64,000 nt of DNA from Massilia eurypsychrophila (GCF_002760655.1 NZ_PDOC01000010.1:62001-126000), one strand, 5' to 3'; numbered from the stretch's first letter, positions 25,363 to 34,490 are shown. The notes: generated from the letters alone by a model not told the origin. A program made the numbers and translations.

Positions 25363-25880
25363 GCGCTCAATTCCTTCAGCGGGCCGGGGTAGCCGATCGC
25401 GGGCCACGCCGACGGGTCGGCGTACCAGGCGCCGAGCACCAGGTCGTGCAGCGCGTGGTAGGCCACCTGCAGCGTGGCGAAGCGGTGCGCGCGCCAGTCC
25501 TGCAGGAAGGCGTCGACCTGCGCCGCGCTGGCGTCGGACCAGCTGACCGGCACGCCGGCCAGCAAGCGGCGCGCCGGCCCCAGCGCCAGAAGGCCAAACA
25601 GATCCTGGATCTCTTGTTGGGTGGCGAGCGGCAGGCCGAGAATGGCCTGGTGTACGCTTTCAGTGGCAAGCGGGATGGCGGCTCGGCGCTCGGCGTCGCC
25701 CGGCGGCAGCGCGCCGGCCAGCATCGCCGGCACGATGGCGTCGATGGCAGCGCGCGCTTCGCCGTCGAGCACGAAGCGGTGCGGCTGCCTGGTCGCCAGC
25801 CGGGAGATGCCGCCGCCGGCGGCCAGCGCCAGCGCCGCCACCGCACCGATTGTCAGGAAACGCCTGCGCGATAGCGCCAT
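25359..25880 (-). CDS. Small subunit of a GMC dehydrogenase, Tat-exported (gluconate 2-dehydrogenase subunit 3 type)
   Basis: A 173-residue protein with a twin-arginine signal (SRRRFLT followed by a hydrophobic stretch) and the compact helical domain with VDAFLQDWRAHRF and AYHALHDLVLGAWY seen in gluconate 2-dehydrogenase subunit 3. In the family this subunit carries the folded flavoprotein partner across the membrane. The start at 25880 places the twin arginine at residues 5-6; the longer frame adds an untypical N-terminus. It overlaps the GMC gene by 4 bases. Confidence 0.85.
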   Translation of the reverse strand: MALSRRRFLTIGAVAALALAAGGGISRLATRQPHRFVLDGEARAAIDAIVPAMLAGALPPGDAERRAAIPLATESVHQAILGLPLATQQEIQDLFGLLALGPARRLLAGVPVSWSDASAAQVDAFLQDWRAHRFATLQVAYHALHDLVLGAWYADPSAWPAIGYPGPLKELSA

Positions 25881-25934
25881 GTCGATCTTCTCATGATGTC
25901 GTTCCTGCCAGTGTACGCGAAAGGCCGCAGGCAT

Positions 25935-26705
25935 CTACCGTTTGGCGACCTTCAAGATATGGCTGGCGATGCCGCGCAGGATATTGACTTCCTCGGTTTC
26001 GAGCTCGGTGCGGGCGAACAGGCGCTTCAGGCGCGGCATCAGCTTTTTCGGATTGTCGGCGTCGAGGAAGTCGATCGCCACCAGCGCCTGCTCGAGGTGC
26101 GCATACATGCCGTCGACCTGGGCGCGGCTGGCGGCGTCGCCGTGAAAGCCCACCACGCTGGCGGGCGCCGCGTCGCTGTCGGCGGCGACGCGGCACTCGT
26201 AGGCGAGCACCTGCGCGGCCTGCGCCAGGTTCAGCGACGAGTAGGCCGGGTTGGCCGGGATGTTGATCAGCACATTGCACTGTTCGACGATCTGGTTCGG
26301 CAGGCCGAAACGCTCGTTGCCGAAAATGAGGGCGGTGGTGAGGGCGCCCTCGCCGTCGGTGTGGCCGGCGATGTGGCCGGCGAACGAGCGCGGCGTCCAC
26401 ACCGGCGGCGAAAATTCGCGCAGCCGCGCCGACACCGCAGCGGCGAAATTGCAGCCTTCGAGCGCCTCGGCGATGTCGGCGACGATGCGCGCCCCTTCCA
26501 GCACATCCTGGGCGCCGCTGGCAAAGGCGATCGCCTCGGGGTCCTGCAAGGCGTCCGGAAAGCGCGGATTGACCAGCACCAGGTCGGAAAAACCCATCGT
26601 CTTGATGGCGCGCGCGACGGCGCCGATATTGCCGGCGCGGCTAGTTTCGACCAGCACGAAACGCAGGCGATTGAAAACAGAGATGTTGGTTTCGGGCTGG
26701 TTCAT
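25935..26705 (-). CDS. trmJ: tRNA (cytidine/uridine-2'-O-)-methyltransferase
   Basis: A 256-residue SPOUT methyltransferase. N-terminal [33 protein letters not shown], then [41 protein letters not shown], the knot with the SAM site, are diagnostic for TrmJ, which methylates the 2'-O of position 32 of tRNA. The C-terminal helical tail is present. It diverges from suhB, the common arrangement in betaproteobacteria, across a 170-base intergenic region. Confidence 0.93.
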   Translation of the reverse strand: MNQPETNISVFNRLRFVLVETSRAGNIGAVARAIKTMGFSDLVLVNPRFPDALQDPEAIAFASGAQDVLEGARIVADIAEALEGCNFAAAVSARLREFSPPVWTPRSFAGHIAGHTDGEGALTTALIFGNERFGLPNQIVEQCNVLINIPANPAYSSLNLAQAAQVLAYECRVAADSDAAPASVVGFHGDAASRAQVDGMYAHLEQALVAIDFLDADNPKKLMPRLKRLFARTELETEEVNILRGIASHILKVAKR

Positions 26706-26875
26706 TTAAAATAGCGCTATCGCGCAGTTCGATTACGTTAACAAGCTGGCCACACTGGCCCGCGAATTCTAACCATTTCGGCGCTGCCCCGCTCTTTAAT
26801 TCACTCTTGCTCATTATCGTTCCCGGCGCTTGCCAGCGCGGTGGCGTTAGCGTTCTTACAACGGAAAAGACCATC

Positions 26876-27664
26876 ATGCATCCAATGCTCAACACGGCGA
26901 TCAAGGCCGCCCGCCGCGCCGCCACCGTGATCAACCGCGCCGCTTTCGACGTCGACCGCATCGCGATCACCGAAAAACAACACAACGATTTCGTCACCGA
27001 TGTCGACCAGGCGGCCGAGCAGGCCATCGTCGAGACGCTGCTCAAGGCGTATCCCGACCATGCGATCCTGGCCGAGGAATCGGGCGCTTCCGCCAACATG
27101 AACGACGAGAGTGAATTCGCGTGGATCATCGACCCGATCGATGGCACCACCAACTTCATGCACGGCTATCCCAACTATTGCGTATCGATCGCGCTGCAGC
27201 AGCGCGGCATCATCACGCAGGCCGTCATCTACGACCCGGTCCGTAACGACCTGTACACCGCGTCGAAAGGCGCCGGCGCTTTCCTCAACGAAAAACGCAT
27301 CCGCGTCACCAAGCACGACCGGCTGACCAATACCTTGCTGGCCGCCGGCCACGGCGCCGGCCCGCGCGCGCTCGACGAATACCTGCGCATGTACCAGGTC
27401 ATGGCCGAGCGCTGCCAGGGCATCCGCAGCGCCGGTTCGGCCGCGCTGGAACTGGCGAACGTGGCGGCCGGGCGCAGCGACGGCTTCTTCGAAAAGGGCC
27501 TCAAGCCATGGGACATGGCGGCCGGCTCGCTCTTGGTGACCGAAGCGGGCGGCATTTGCGGCGAATTTAGCGGCGAATCGAAATACCTGAACAAGGGCGA
27601 CATCATCGCCGCCAGCCCGAAGGTATTCGGTCAGATGATCACCCTGCTGTCGCCTTTCGCGTAA
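26876..27664 (+). CDS. suhB: Inositol-1-monophosphatase family protein
   Basis: A 262-residue cytosolic Mg2+-dependent phosphatase. Metal ligands appear in LAEESGAS (E67), [11 protein letters not shown] (D86, D89) and [17 protein letters not shown]. These are the full signature of inositol monophosphatase; the bacterial SuhB also binds the Nus antitermination complex and aids rRNA synthesis. The ATG at 26876 was chosen because homologous sequence starts there, with the frame open upstream. It diverges from trmJ. Confidence 0.93.
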   Translation: MHPMLNTAIKAARRAATVINRAAFDVDRIAITEKQHNDFVTDVDQAAEQAIVETLLKAYPDHAILAEESGASANMNDESEFAWIIDPIDGTTNFMHGYPNYCVSIALQQRGIITQAVIYDPVRNDLYTASKGAGAFLNEKRIRVTKHDRLTNTLLAAGHGAGPRALDEYLRMYQVMAERCQGIRSAGSAALELANVAAGRSDGFFEKGLKPWDMAAGSLLVTEAGGICGEFSGESKYLNKGDIIAASPKVFGQMITLLSPFA

Positions 27665-27740
27665 TGGCGTAAAATACGGGCAAGCATCGCTACGGGGCTA
27701 GCGCAGTCAACTGCCCGCCCCGGCTGCCCGCATCGCTGGC

Positions 27741-27769
27741 TCGACAAGCCGGGCGATGATTACTATAAT
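27741..27769 (+). promoter_or_regulatory. Sigma-70 promoter for rhlE
   Basis: -35 box TCGACA (27741-27746), 17-base spacer, and perfect -10 TATAAT (27764-27769). It predicts a transcript start near 27776 and a leader of about 110 bases before the rhlE ATG at 27885. Confidence 0.7.
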
Positions 27770-27884
27770 GCAATATCAGCGGCAACGTATCCAGTGTGTC
27801 TGCCGCCTTGATTTCCTAATCTGATTGCCTGCCACTGGCGCCTCCAAGTTGTGGCGACGGGCCGATCTCACCATAAAGTTACCC

Positions 27885-29255
27885 ATGTCCTTTTCCCAAC
27901 TCGGCCTGTCCGATGCCATTGTTCGCGCTGTTACCGAGCACGGCTATACCGTCCCGACCCCGATCCAGACCCAGGCGATCCCTGCAGTGCTGGCCGGCGG
28001 CGACCTGCTGGCTGGCGCGCAGACCGGCACCGGCAAGACCGCCGGCTTCACCTTGCCGATCCTGAACCGCCTGTCAACCGACAAGATCGGCGCCGCGCTG
28101 ACGAGCAAGACGTCGACCCGCGCCGTGCGCGCCCTGATCCTGACCCCGACGCGCGAACTTGCCGCGCAGGTCGAGGAAAGCGTGCGCACCTACGGCAAGT
28201 ACACCCACCTCAATTCGACCGTCATTTTCGGCGGCGTCGGCATCAACCCACAGATCAAGCAGCTCAAGCATGGCGTCGACATCCTGGTGGCAACGCCTGG
28301 CCGATTGCTCGACCACATGGAACAGCGCACCGTCGACCTGTCGAAAGTCGAAATCCTGATTCTCGACGAAGCCGACCGCATGCTCGACATGGGTTTCATC
28401 CGCGACATCAAGAAAGTGCTGGCAGTGCTGCCGCCGAAGCGCCAGAACCTGCTGTTCTCGGCCACGTTCTCGGAAGAGATCAAGGCGCTGGCCGACGGCT
28501 TGCTGAACAAGCCGGCGATGATCGAAGTGGCGCGCCGCAATTCGACCGTCGAAGTGATCCAGCAGAAGATCCACCCGGTCGACCGCGACAAGAAGCACCA
28601 GATGCTGGCGCACCTGATCAAGACCAACAACTGGACGCAAGTACTGGTGTTCATGCGCACCAAGCACGGCGCCAACAAGCTCGTCGAGCAACTGAATGGC
28701 GACGGCATTGGCGCGATGGCGATCCACGGCAACAAGAGCCAGTCGGCGCGCACCAAGGCGCTGTCGGAGTTCAAGGATGGCGCGCTGCAAGTGCTGGTGG
28801 CCACCGACATCGCCGCGCGCGGCATCGACATCGACCAGTTGCCGCACGTTGTGAACTACGACCTGCCGAACATTCCGGAAGACTATGTGCACCGGATCGG
28901 CCGTACCGGCCGTGCCGGCGCGACCGGTGAAGCGGTGTCGCTGGTCTGCGTGGACGAGCATGAAATGTTGAAAGACATCGAAAAGCTCATCAAACAGACC
29001 CTGCCGCGCGAGGTCATCGCCGGCTTCGAGCCGGATCCGACTGCGCGCGCGCAGGCGATCCAGCTGCGCAGCGGCGCGCCAGGGCACGGCGGACGCGGCG
29101 GTCGCTCCGGCGGCCAGGTCGTCAAAGTCGGCGGCGGCGGCGGCCGCAGCACGGCCAAGCCGCGCAGTGCCGGCGGCCCTGCGGCCCCAGGCGGCGGCGG
29201 CGGACGCGGTCCGCGTCCTGCGGCGCCGCACCGTTCGGGCGGCCGCGGTCGTTAA
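27885..29255 (+). CDS. rhlE: ATP-dependent DEAD-box RNA helicase
   Basis: A 456-residue RNA helicase of the RhlE group. Motifs in order: [10 protein letters not shown] (Q motif), [51 protein letters not shown] and [10 protein letters not shown]. The C-terminus is a Gly/Arg-rich tail ([10 protein letters not shown] and later [16 protein letters not shown]) for RNA binding. RhlE unwinds RNA and helps ribosome and degradosome work. A promoter at 27741 and a strong terminator at 29267 frame it as a single-gene transcript. Confidence 0.93.
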   Translation: MSFSQLGLSDAIVRAVTEHGYTVPTPIQTQAIPAVLAGGDLLAGAQTGTGKTAGFTLPILNRLSTDKIGAALTSKTSTRAVRALILTPTRELAAQVEESVRTYGKYTHLNSTVIFGGVGINPQIKQLKHGVDILVATPGRLLDHMEQRTVDLSKVEILILDEADRMLDMGFIRDIKKVLAVLPPKRQNLLFSATFSEEIKALADGLLNKPAMIEVARRNSTVEVIQQKIHPVDRDKKHQMLAHLIKTNNWTQVLVFMRTKHGANKLVEQLNGDGIGAMAIHGNKSQSARTKALSEFKDGALQVLVATDIAARGIDIDQLPHVVNYDLPNIPEDYVHRIGRTGRAGATGEAVSLVCVDEHEMLKDIEKLIKQTLPREVIAGFEPDPTARAQAIQLRSGAPGHGGRGGRSGGQVVKVGGGGGRSTAKPRSAGGPAAPGGGGGRGPRPAAPHRSGGRGR

Positions 29256-29266
29256 GTCACACAAGA

Positions 29267-29289
29267 AACCGGGTTCGCCCGGTTTTTTT
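29267..29289 (+). terminator. Rho-independent terminator of rhlE
   Basis: Arms AACCGGG and CCCGGTT enclose a TTCG tetraloop and run into seven T, 11 bases after the rhlE stop. Confidence 0.9.
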
Positions 29290-29314
29290 ACGCCCGGAAA
29301 TTCGCTGCAATGCT

Positions 29315-29372
29315 GGGGTCAGGTCTGACATTCGGACAAATCCGTGGGGTCAGGTCTGACATTCGGACATTT
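29315..29372 (+). repeat. Two direct copies of the CAGGTCTGACATTCGGACA repeat
   Basis: Copies begin at 29315 and 29346 (31-base step) and carry GGGG before the core where the copies at 5.4 and 19.9 kb carry GGTG. They face two inverted copies 104 bases away. Confidence 0.85.
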
Positions 29373-29475
29373 TCGTGACGTTTTATTGCTCGCCTAACAA
29401 ACAAGAAGTGCGGTTCCAGCCAGCGAGCAACATTCACTTCACCGCTTAGTACGATTGCCAGGCCTGGACTCGATG

Positions 29476-29534
29476 AAATGTCCGAATGTCAGACCTGACC
29501 CCAGCTTTTTGTCCGAATGTCAGACCTGACCCCA
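29476..29534 (-). repeat. Two inverted copies of the CAGGTCTGACATTCGGACA repeat
   Basis: Copies at 29476-29502 and 29510-29534, in the opposite orientation to those at 29315-29372. With those and the enclosed TTGCTCGC / GCGAGCAA inner inverted repeat (about 29386 and 29426), they make a 220-base symmetrical structure just before the MarR promoter. Confidence 0.85.
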
Positions 29535-29550
29535 GCTTTAAAAGTAATGG

Positions 29551-29578
29551 TTGACTACGCAAGCAATTGGGATATAGT
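29551..29578 (+). promoter_or_regulatory. Promoter and possible operator for the MarR-MFS operon
   Basis: TTGACT (29551-29556), a 16-base spacer and TATAGT (29573-29578). Just after the -10 box lie short palindromes GCATATATGC (29590-29599) and GGATATCC (29612-29619), the right place for autorepression by a MarR dimer. Confidence 0.6.
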
Positions 29579-29621
29579 TGCTGACTCAAGCATATATGCA
29601 GTATCGATAAAGGATATCCGG

Positions 29622-30065
29622 ATGACCCGCTCGACCACCACCGATTTCTGCCTGCGCATGGCCCGGGCCCACGCGGCAATGATTCGCCGCTTCGATAGCT
29701 CGCTCGGCAGCGTGCACGGCATCAGCTTCGGCGACTTCCAGCTGCTCGACCACCTCAGCCGCGCCGCCGGCGGCCGTCTGCGCCGCGTCGACCTGGCCGA
29801 GCGTCTCGGCTTGACGGCCTCGGGCGTCACGCGCGCGCTGCTTCCGCTCGAGAAGATCGGCCTGGTCGTGCGCGAGACCGATCCGCGCGACGCCCGCGTC
29901 GGCTATGCAGCCATCACGGCGGTCGGCAAGGAACTGGTGGTCAACGCCACCGCCACCACCAACCTGATCAGCGGCGACTTGCTGCAAGGTGTCGCGGCAA
30001 CCGAGCTCGACGCGATGTCCGCGCTGCTCGGCCAGCTGGCCGGCATCAACGCCTCGAACGCCTGA
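29622..30065 (+). CDS. MarR family transcriptional regulator
   Basis: A 147-residue winged-helix regulator: dimerisation helices at both ends, helix-turn-helix with RVDLAERLGLTASGVTRALLPLEKIGLVVRE, and the wing DPRDARVGYAAITAVG. The start at 29622 has AGGA upstream; the frame is open further back through the repeats but codes nothing family-like there. The MFS gene starts 11 bases after the stop, so this is a typical regulator-efflux operon in which the regulator probably represses its own promoter. Confidence 0.92.
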   Translation: MTRSTTTDFCLRMARAHAAMIRRFDSSLGSVHGISFGDFQLLDHLSRAAGGRLRRVDLAERLGLTASGVTRALLPLEKIGLVVRETDPRDARVGYAAITAVGKELVVNATATTNLISGDLLQGVAATELDAMSALLGQLAGINASNA

Positions 30066-30076
30066 CCGGATCAACC

Positions 30077-31369
30077 ATGCGCCCCGCCGACCCCGCCCGC
30101 GCCGCCCTGCTGCGCGACACGAACTTCCGCTGGCTGATGGCCGGCGGCACGATCTCGATGCTGGGCGACCAGTTCACCTTGATCGCGCTGCCATGGCTGG
30201 TATTGCAGATGACCGGCGATCCGCTCGCGCTCGGCCTGGTGCTGGCCGTGATGGGCGTGCCGCGCGCCATCTTCATCCTCGTCGGCGGCGCCCTGGTGGA
30301 CCGCCATTCGCCCAAGCGCGTGATGATGCTGACCAAGTACGCCAACGCATTCCTGCTCGGCCTGCTGTCGCTGCTGGTGCTGAGCGACCAGGTCAGCATG
30401 CCGATCGTCTACGCGCTGGCGCTTGGCATCGGCCTGGCGTCGGCCTTCAGCATCCCGGCCGGCACGGCGATGCTGCCAAGCGTGGTCGCCCCCGAACAGT
30501 TGCACCTGGCGAACGGCATCATGATGAGCACACGGGTGCTGACCTCGCTGGCCGGCCCCTTGCTGGCCGGCGTGCTGATCGCCTTTTCCGGCCACGATGC
30601 CAGCGCCATCGCCGACAGCCGCGGCCTCGGCATTGCCTTCGCGCTCGATGCGCTGACCTTTGCCGCCACCATCTGGACGCTGCACAAAGTCAGGATGCAC
30701 GCCGGCGCCGTGCGCGCCGCGCCCGAGCGCGTGCTGCGTGCCGTCGCCAGCGGCATCGCCATGGTCTGGCGCGACCAGGAAATGCGCGCCGCCTTCCTGT
30801 ATTGGGGCGCGATCTCGCTGGTGGTCGGCGGCGCCATGCAGGTGGCGATGCCGGTGCTGGCCAGCAGCCGGCTCGGCGGCGCGGCCGCGCTCGGCCTGGT
30901 CATGGGCGGCCACGCGGCCGGCAACCTGCTGGGCATGACCTTGTCGTCGCTCAAGAGCGACCTGCGCATCGGCACGCTCGGCACGACCTTGCTGGCAGCG
31001 GACGCGGCCGGCGGCCTGGTGCTGATGCTGATGGGTGGCGTCGACACGGCCTGGCAAGCGGCGGCGCTGATGCTGCTGCTCGGCGCCCTGAGCGGCTTCA
31101 TGCAGGTGGCGGTGTTTACGTGGATCCAGCGGCGCGTGCCGCGCGACATGCTGGGCCGTACGATGAGCATCTTCATGTTCATCCTGCTGGGACTGGCGCC
31201 GCTGGCCGCGTCCGTCACCGGCTGGCTGATGCAGTACCTGAGCCTGGCGCAACTGTTCATCGGCGCCGGCGCCTTCTTGCTCGTCGGCGCGGTCTGCGCG
31301 TTCGCGCTGACACCGATGCGCGTGATGAACGATGCGAAATCGGCTACGATACCGGGTTCTCCGCCTTGA
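30077..31369 (+). CDS. MFS transporter (probable drug/metabolite exporter)
   Basis: A 430-residue inner-membrane protein with about twelve hydrophobic helices and a longer central loop around residues 190-240 (HKVRMHAGAVRAAPERVLRAV). The motif GGALVDRHSPKRVMM after helix 2 is the MFS A-motif variant of DHA-type exporters. It is coupled to the upstream MarR gene (11-base gap), so it is likely induced by the compound it exports. The substrate is unknown. Confidence 0.88.
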   Translation: MRPADPARAALLRDTNFRWLMAGGTISMLGDQFTLIALPWLVLQMTGDPLALGLVLAVMGVPRAIFILVGGALVDRHSPKRVMMLTKYANAFLLGLLSLLVLSDQVSMPIVYALALGIGLASAFSIPAGTAMLPSVVAPEQLHLANGIMMSTRVLTSLAGPLLAGVLIAFSGHDASAIADSRGLGIAFALDALTFAATIWTLHKVRMHAGAVRAAPERVLRAVASGIAMVWRDQEMRAAFLYWGAISLVVGGAMQVAMPVLASSRLGGAAALGLVMGGHAAGNLLGMTLSSLKSDLRIGTLGTTLLAADAAGGLVLMLMGGVDTAWQAAALMLLLGALSGFMQVAVFTWIQRRVPRDMLGRTMSIFMFILLGLAPLAASVTGWLMQYLSLAQLFIGAGAFLLVGAVCAFALTPMRVMNDAKSATIPGSPP

Positions 31370-31380
31370 CCTGTTAAAGC

Positions 31381-32169
31381 ATGCCGAAATTTGCAGCCAA
31401 CCTGAGCATGATGTTCGGGGAAATGAGTTTTCTCGACCGTTTCGCCGCCGCCCGCGCCGCCCGCTTCGACGCCGTCGAGTTCCTGTTCCCGTATGCCTTC
31501 GAGCCGGAACAGATCGCCAAGCGGCTGACCCGCCACCAGCTGCAGCTGGTACTGTTCAATCTGCCGGCCGGCGACTGGCCCGCCGGCGAGCGCGGCCTGG
31601 CCTGCGATCCGCGCCGCGCCGCCGAGTTCGAAGACAGCGTGGCCCTGGCGCTCGATTATGCAGACGAGCTCGGCGTGCGTCAGCTGCACTGCCTGGCCGG
31701 AAAGATTCCACCGAACGTGCCGCACGAACGGGCGCACGAAGTGTATGTGGCCAACCTGAAGCTCGCCGCTGCCGCCTGCCGCGCGCGCGGCGTGCGCCTG
31801 CTGATCGAGCCGATCAATACCTTCGACATGCCCGGCTACTTCCTCAGCGGCACGCGCCAAGCGCTTGGCATCATCGACGAGGTCGGCGCCGACAACCTGT
31901 TCCTGCAGTACGACATTTATCACATGCAACGCATGGAAGGCGAGCTGGCCAACACCTTGCGCGCCCACCTGGCGCGCATCGGCCACATCCAGATTGCCGA
32001 CACGCCCGGCCGGCACCAGCCGGGCACCGGCGAAATCAACTATCCCTTCCTGTTCGGCCTGCTCGACGAGATCGGTTACGATGGCTGGATCGGCTGCGAA
32101 TACATTCCCAGCGGCGACAGCGCCGACAGCCTGGCCTGGCGCGCGCCATGGCTGCCACCATCCCCATAA
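31381..32169 (+). CDS. hyi: Hydroxypyruvate isomerase family TIM-barrel enzyme
   Basis: A 262-residue enzyme opening MPKFAANLSMMFGEMSFLDRFAAARAA, with EPINTFDMPGYFL, QYDIYHMQRMEGEL, HIQIADTPGRHQPGTGEINYPFLF and GWIGCEYIPSG: the metal ligands Glu, Asp, Gln/His and Glu of the Hyi/OtnI group. It interconverts hydroxypyruvate and tartronate semialdehyde, or acts as 2-oxo-tetronate isomerase. Neighbours do not include gcl, glxR or otnK, so the route it serves is open. The MFS gene ends 11 bases upstream; the VOC gene starts 11 bases downstream. Confidence 0.87.
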   Translation: MPKFAANLSMMFGEMSFLDRFAAARAARFDAVEFLFPYAFEPEQIAKRLTRHQLQLVLFNLPAGDWPAGERGLACDPRRAAEFEDSVALALDYADELGVRQLHCLAGKIPPNVPHERAHEVYVANLKLAAAACRARGVRLLIEPINTFDMPGYFLSGTRQALGIIDEVGADNLFLQYDIYHMQRMEGELANTLRAHLARIGHIQIADTPGRHQPGTGEINYPFLFGLLDEIGYDGWIGCEYIPSGDSADSLAWRAPWLPPSP

Positions 32170-32180
32170 AAGGAACAACC

Positions 32181-32546
32181 ATGATTGAAGGCCTGCGTAC
32201 CGTCGTCTACCCCGTCACCGACATCGCCGACGCCACCGCGTGGTACAAGCGCGTGCTCGAGCGCGAGCCGTACTTCAACGAGCCGTTCTATGTCGGCTTC
32301 GAGGTCGGCGGCTTCGAACTCGGCCTGATTCCCGACGGCGTGGCCGGCGCCACCGGCGCCACCGCCTACTGGGGCACGCAGGACATCGTCGCCGAAGTGG
32401 CGCGCATCGCCGCGCTCGGCGCCAGCATCGACAGCCCGGTCGCCGACGTCGGCGGCGGCATCCTCGTCGCCGTCCTGCTCGACCCGTACGGCAACCAGTT
32501 CGGCGTGGTCCAGAATCCCCACTTCGACCTGGCCAAGGTTGGCTAA
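32181..32546 (+). CDS. VOC superfamily (glyoxalase-like) protein
   Basis: A 121-residue single VOC module pair: TVVYPVTDIADATAWYKRVLEREPYF at the start and LLDPYGNQFGVVQNP at the end, both classic betaalphabetabetabeta units. Such proteins bind metals or small ligands and include glyoxalases, dioxygenases and resistance proteins. A role with the hydroxypyruvate isomerase is suggested by the 11-base gap only. Confidence 0.85.
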   Translation: MIEGLRTVVYPVTDIADATAWYKRVLEREPYFNEPFYVGFEVGGFELGLIPDGVAGATGATAYWGTQDIVAEVARIAALGASIDSPVADVGGGILVAVLLDPYGNQFGVVQNPHFDLAKVG

Positions 32547-32631
32547 CTTGACTTTGAGCAAGATGCCCCAAGGATAGAAGGGCAAGAATGTCTCCTTCCG
32601 GCTCGCCTTCCCGCGCGGCCAGAAAGGACCC

Positions 32632-33486
32632 ATGCCCTTCCTTCCTCGCCTCTTTTCCTGGATTGCCCTGTGCTTCTGCCTGCTGCTGGGCGGCTGCGCC
32701 ACCAACAACGTCAGCCTGCAGGAAGTGCGTGCCTTTGCCGACCAGTCGGCCAAGCTGGGCGGCTACGCCGAACTGTCGACGCGCTTTCGCGACACCTACG
32801 CGCGCGAACAGCTGTACCTGCCGCCGGCGGCCGAAAAGATCGGCCGCGAGACCGACGCCAAACGGCGCGCCGTGTACGACGACTTCGTCAGCGCCCAGAA
32901 GGCGGTGGTGCTCTACATGCAAACGCTGAGCCTGTTGGCAGGCGACGCCCGCTACGACCTCGGCGACAAGCTCGACGACCTCGGCAATGGCATCAAGGCC
33001 AACCTCGACAGCCCGCTCGACCAGCGTCACGTCACCGCCTACACTGGCCTGACGCGCCTGCTCACGCGCGCGATCGCCTCGGGCTACCAGAACCGCAGCG
33101 TCGAGACGATGGTGCGCGACGGCGACCGCGACCTGCAGATCCTGCTCGACGGCATGCTGACCCTGACCCGCTTTTACGCCAAGACGCACGAAAACGAGAA
33201 GAAAACCATCCTCGGCATATTCGACATCGAAATCCCGTTCGCCAACCAGCCGAAGGACCGCATGCTGGTGACGCTGGCCAAGGTGCACTACCTGAACAAG
33301 TCGTCCGAATACAAGATCCTCGACAAGCGCTATGAGCTGGCGGTGCAGGGCCTGACCAAGGTATCGCTCGGGCACCAGAAGATACGCGAGAACCTCGGCG
33401 CGCTGCACGGTGTCGAAGTGCGCAACATCCTGTCGAGCTATGTGCGCGACCTCGACATGATCCGCTCCGGCCTGTCCGGCAATTAA
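32632..33486 (+). CDS. Unknown lipoprotein, mostly helical
   Basis: A 284-residue protein with a lipoprotein signal (LLLGGCATNN, acylated Cys near residue 22). The mature part is helical and charged, with segments such as VRAFADQSAKLGGYAELSTRFRDTYAREQLYLPP, and has no known domain that I recognise. It is followed after 18 bases by an unrelated-looking 158-residue protein, and the two look like an operon. Envelope location follows from the lipobox. Confidence 0.75.
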   Translation: MPFLPRLFSWIALCFCLLLGGCATNNVSLQEVRAFADQSAKLGGYAELSTRFRDTYAREQLYLPPAAEKIGRETDAKRRAVYDDFVSAQKAVVLYMQTLSLLAGDARYDLGDKLDDLGNGIKANLDSPLDQRHVTAYTGLTRLLTRAIASGYQNRSVETMVRDGDRDLQILLDGMLTLTRFYAKTHENEKKTILGIFDIEIPFANQPKDRMLVTLAKVHYLNKSSEYKILDKRYELAVQGLTKVSLGHQKIRENLGALHGVEVRNILSSYVRDLDMIRSGLSGN

Positions 33487-33504
33487 ACGATCCAGGGAGT
33501 GGCG

Positions 33505-33981
33505 ATGAACAAGGACACCGGGCAAGGCGGGCTGGGCAGCATAGAGCAGGTCGAGGCACTGGCCGACCAGCTGTCGGCCTGCGCCGACCAGATCCACGCG
33601 CGCGTGATGAAGGACATCAAGGGCCACAGCGGCCCGTTCACCGACGCCGAGCAGGCCACCGCGCGCGCGCTGCTCGACGACGAACTGCTGCTGCGCCAGC
33701 GCGCCAACAGCCTGTACGCCGACGCGGTCACGTTTGTCGTCAAGACGCTCGGCAAACCGCAGCAGCACGTAATCGAACTGACGGCGCAGGCGGCCGAAAA
33801 AATCCGCAAGATCACCCGGATCGGCGACGTCGTCGGCCTGGTCGGCGCCCTGCTGTCGCTGGCCGGCGCCGCCGCCACCGGCCAGGCCGCGCCGATCCTG
33901 GTCGCGCTGGCCAAGATCGACAAGCAGGTCGCTGCAGTCAACGCCAGCGCGCCGAAAAGGCCGCCCGTCAAGCCGGCCTGA
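33505..33981 (+). CDS. Unknown helical protein with a C-terminal hydrophobic segment
   Basis: A 158-residue protein with no signal peptide, rich in helices (ADQLSACADQIHARVMKD, TAQAAEKIRKITRIGDVVGLVGALLSLAGAAATGQAA). A hydrophobic stretch at about residues 108-130 could be a membrane helix or a helical hairpin. The ATG at 33505 was preferred over a GTG at 33499 because GGGAG lies 5-10 bases upstream. Its partner appears to be the lipoprotein upstream. No family was recognised. Confidence 0.65.
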   Translation: MNKDTGQGGLGSIEQVEALADQLSACADQIHARVMKDIKGHSGPFTDAEQATARALLDDELLLRQRANSLYADAVTFVVKTLGKPQQHVIELTAQAAEKIRKITRIGDVVGLVGALLSLAGAAATGQAAPILVALAKIDKQVAAVNASAPKRPPVKPA

Positions 33982-34103
33982 GCGGCACATCCCGACCCCT
34001 GCCCCGTAGCGTGCGGCCATGTTCATGGCGTCCCGATCGCGCTACACTTGTGACAGCCCAGTCACCGCCCCGGGCTCCATCAATCGATCCTGAAAGGCAA
34101 ACG

Positions 34104-34472
34104 ATGAACGGCCTGGAACCGGGACAGCTCGCGCTGCTGAAATCGATGATCGAGCAGCGCCTCGCCGCGCTGTCGCTGCAAGCCGTTGGCGCCGACGCCG
34201 GCGCGCGCGACTTGCCGGTGCAGGAAGTGGAAACGTCGCCGGCCGACAAGGCGACGGTGCGCCTGCTCAACGATCTGGCGCTCGAGGCCGCCGGCCACAA
34301 TGCCGCCCAGATGCTCATCCTCAAGCGCGCGCTGGTCAGGTTCGACGACGGCAGCTACGGCGAATGCGAGGAATGCGGCAATCCGATCGGCTTTTTCCGC
34401 CTGCAGGCGCGGCCGGAAGCGCGCCTGTGCATCACTTGCCAGACGCGCGCCGAGAAGCGCCGCGCCGGCTAG
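34104..34472 (+). CDS. DksA/TraR family C4 zinc-finger protein
   Basis: A 122-residue cytosolic protein with an N-terminal coiled-coil (MIEQRLAALSLQAV and following helix) and the zinc finger YGECEECGNPIGFFRLQARPEARLCITCQ, i.e. two CxxC pairs. It is shorter than DksA (about 150) and more like the TraR/DksA2 branch that binds RNA polymerase's secondary channel. The tip acidic residues needed to resemble DksA function cannot be judged with confidence. It converges with phaB. Confidence 0.88.
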   Translation: MNGLEPGQLALLKSMIEQRLAALSLQAVGADAGARDLPVQEVETSPADKATVRLLNDLALEAAGHNAAQMLILKRALVRFDDGSYGECEECGNPIGFFRLQARPEARLCITCQTRAEKRRAG

Positions 34473-34490
34473 TGAATCTCAGTACAAATC

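Noticed and set aside
22894-25392. Rightward open frame of 832 codons
   Set aside because: It is antisense to the esterase and GMC oxidoreductase genes, which have clear motifs; the frame is a composition artefact.
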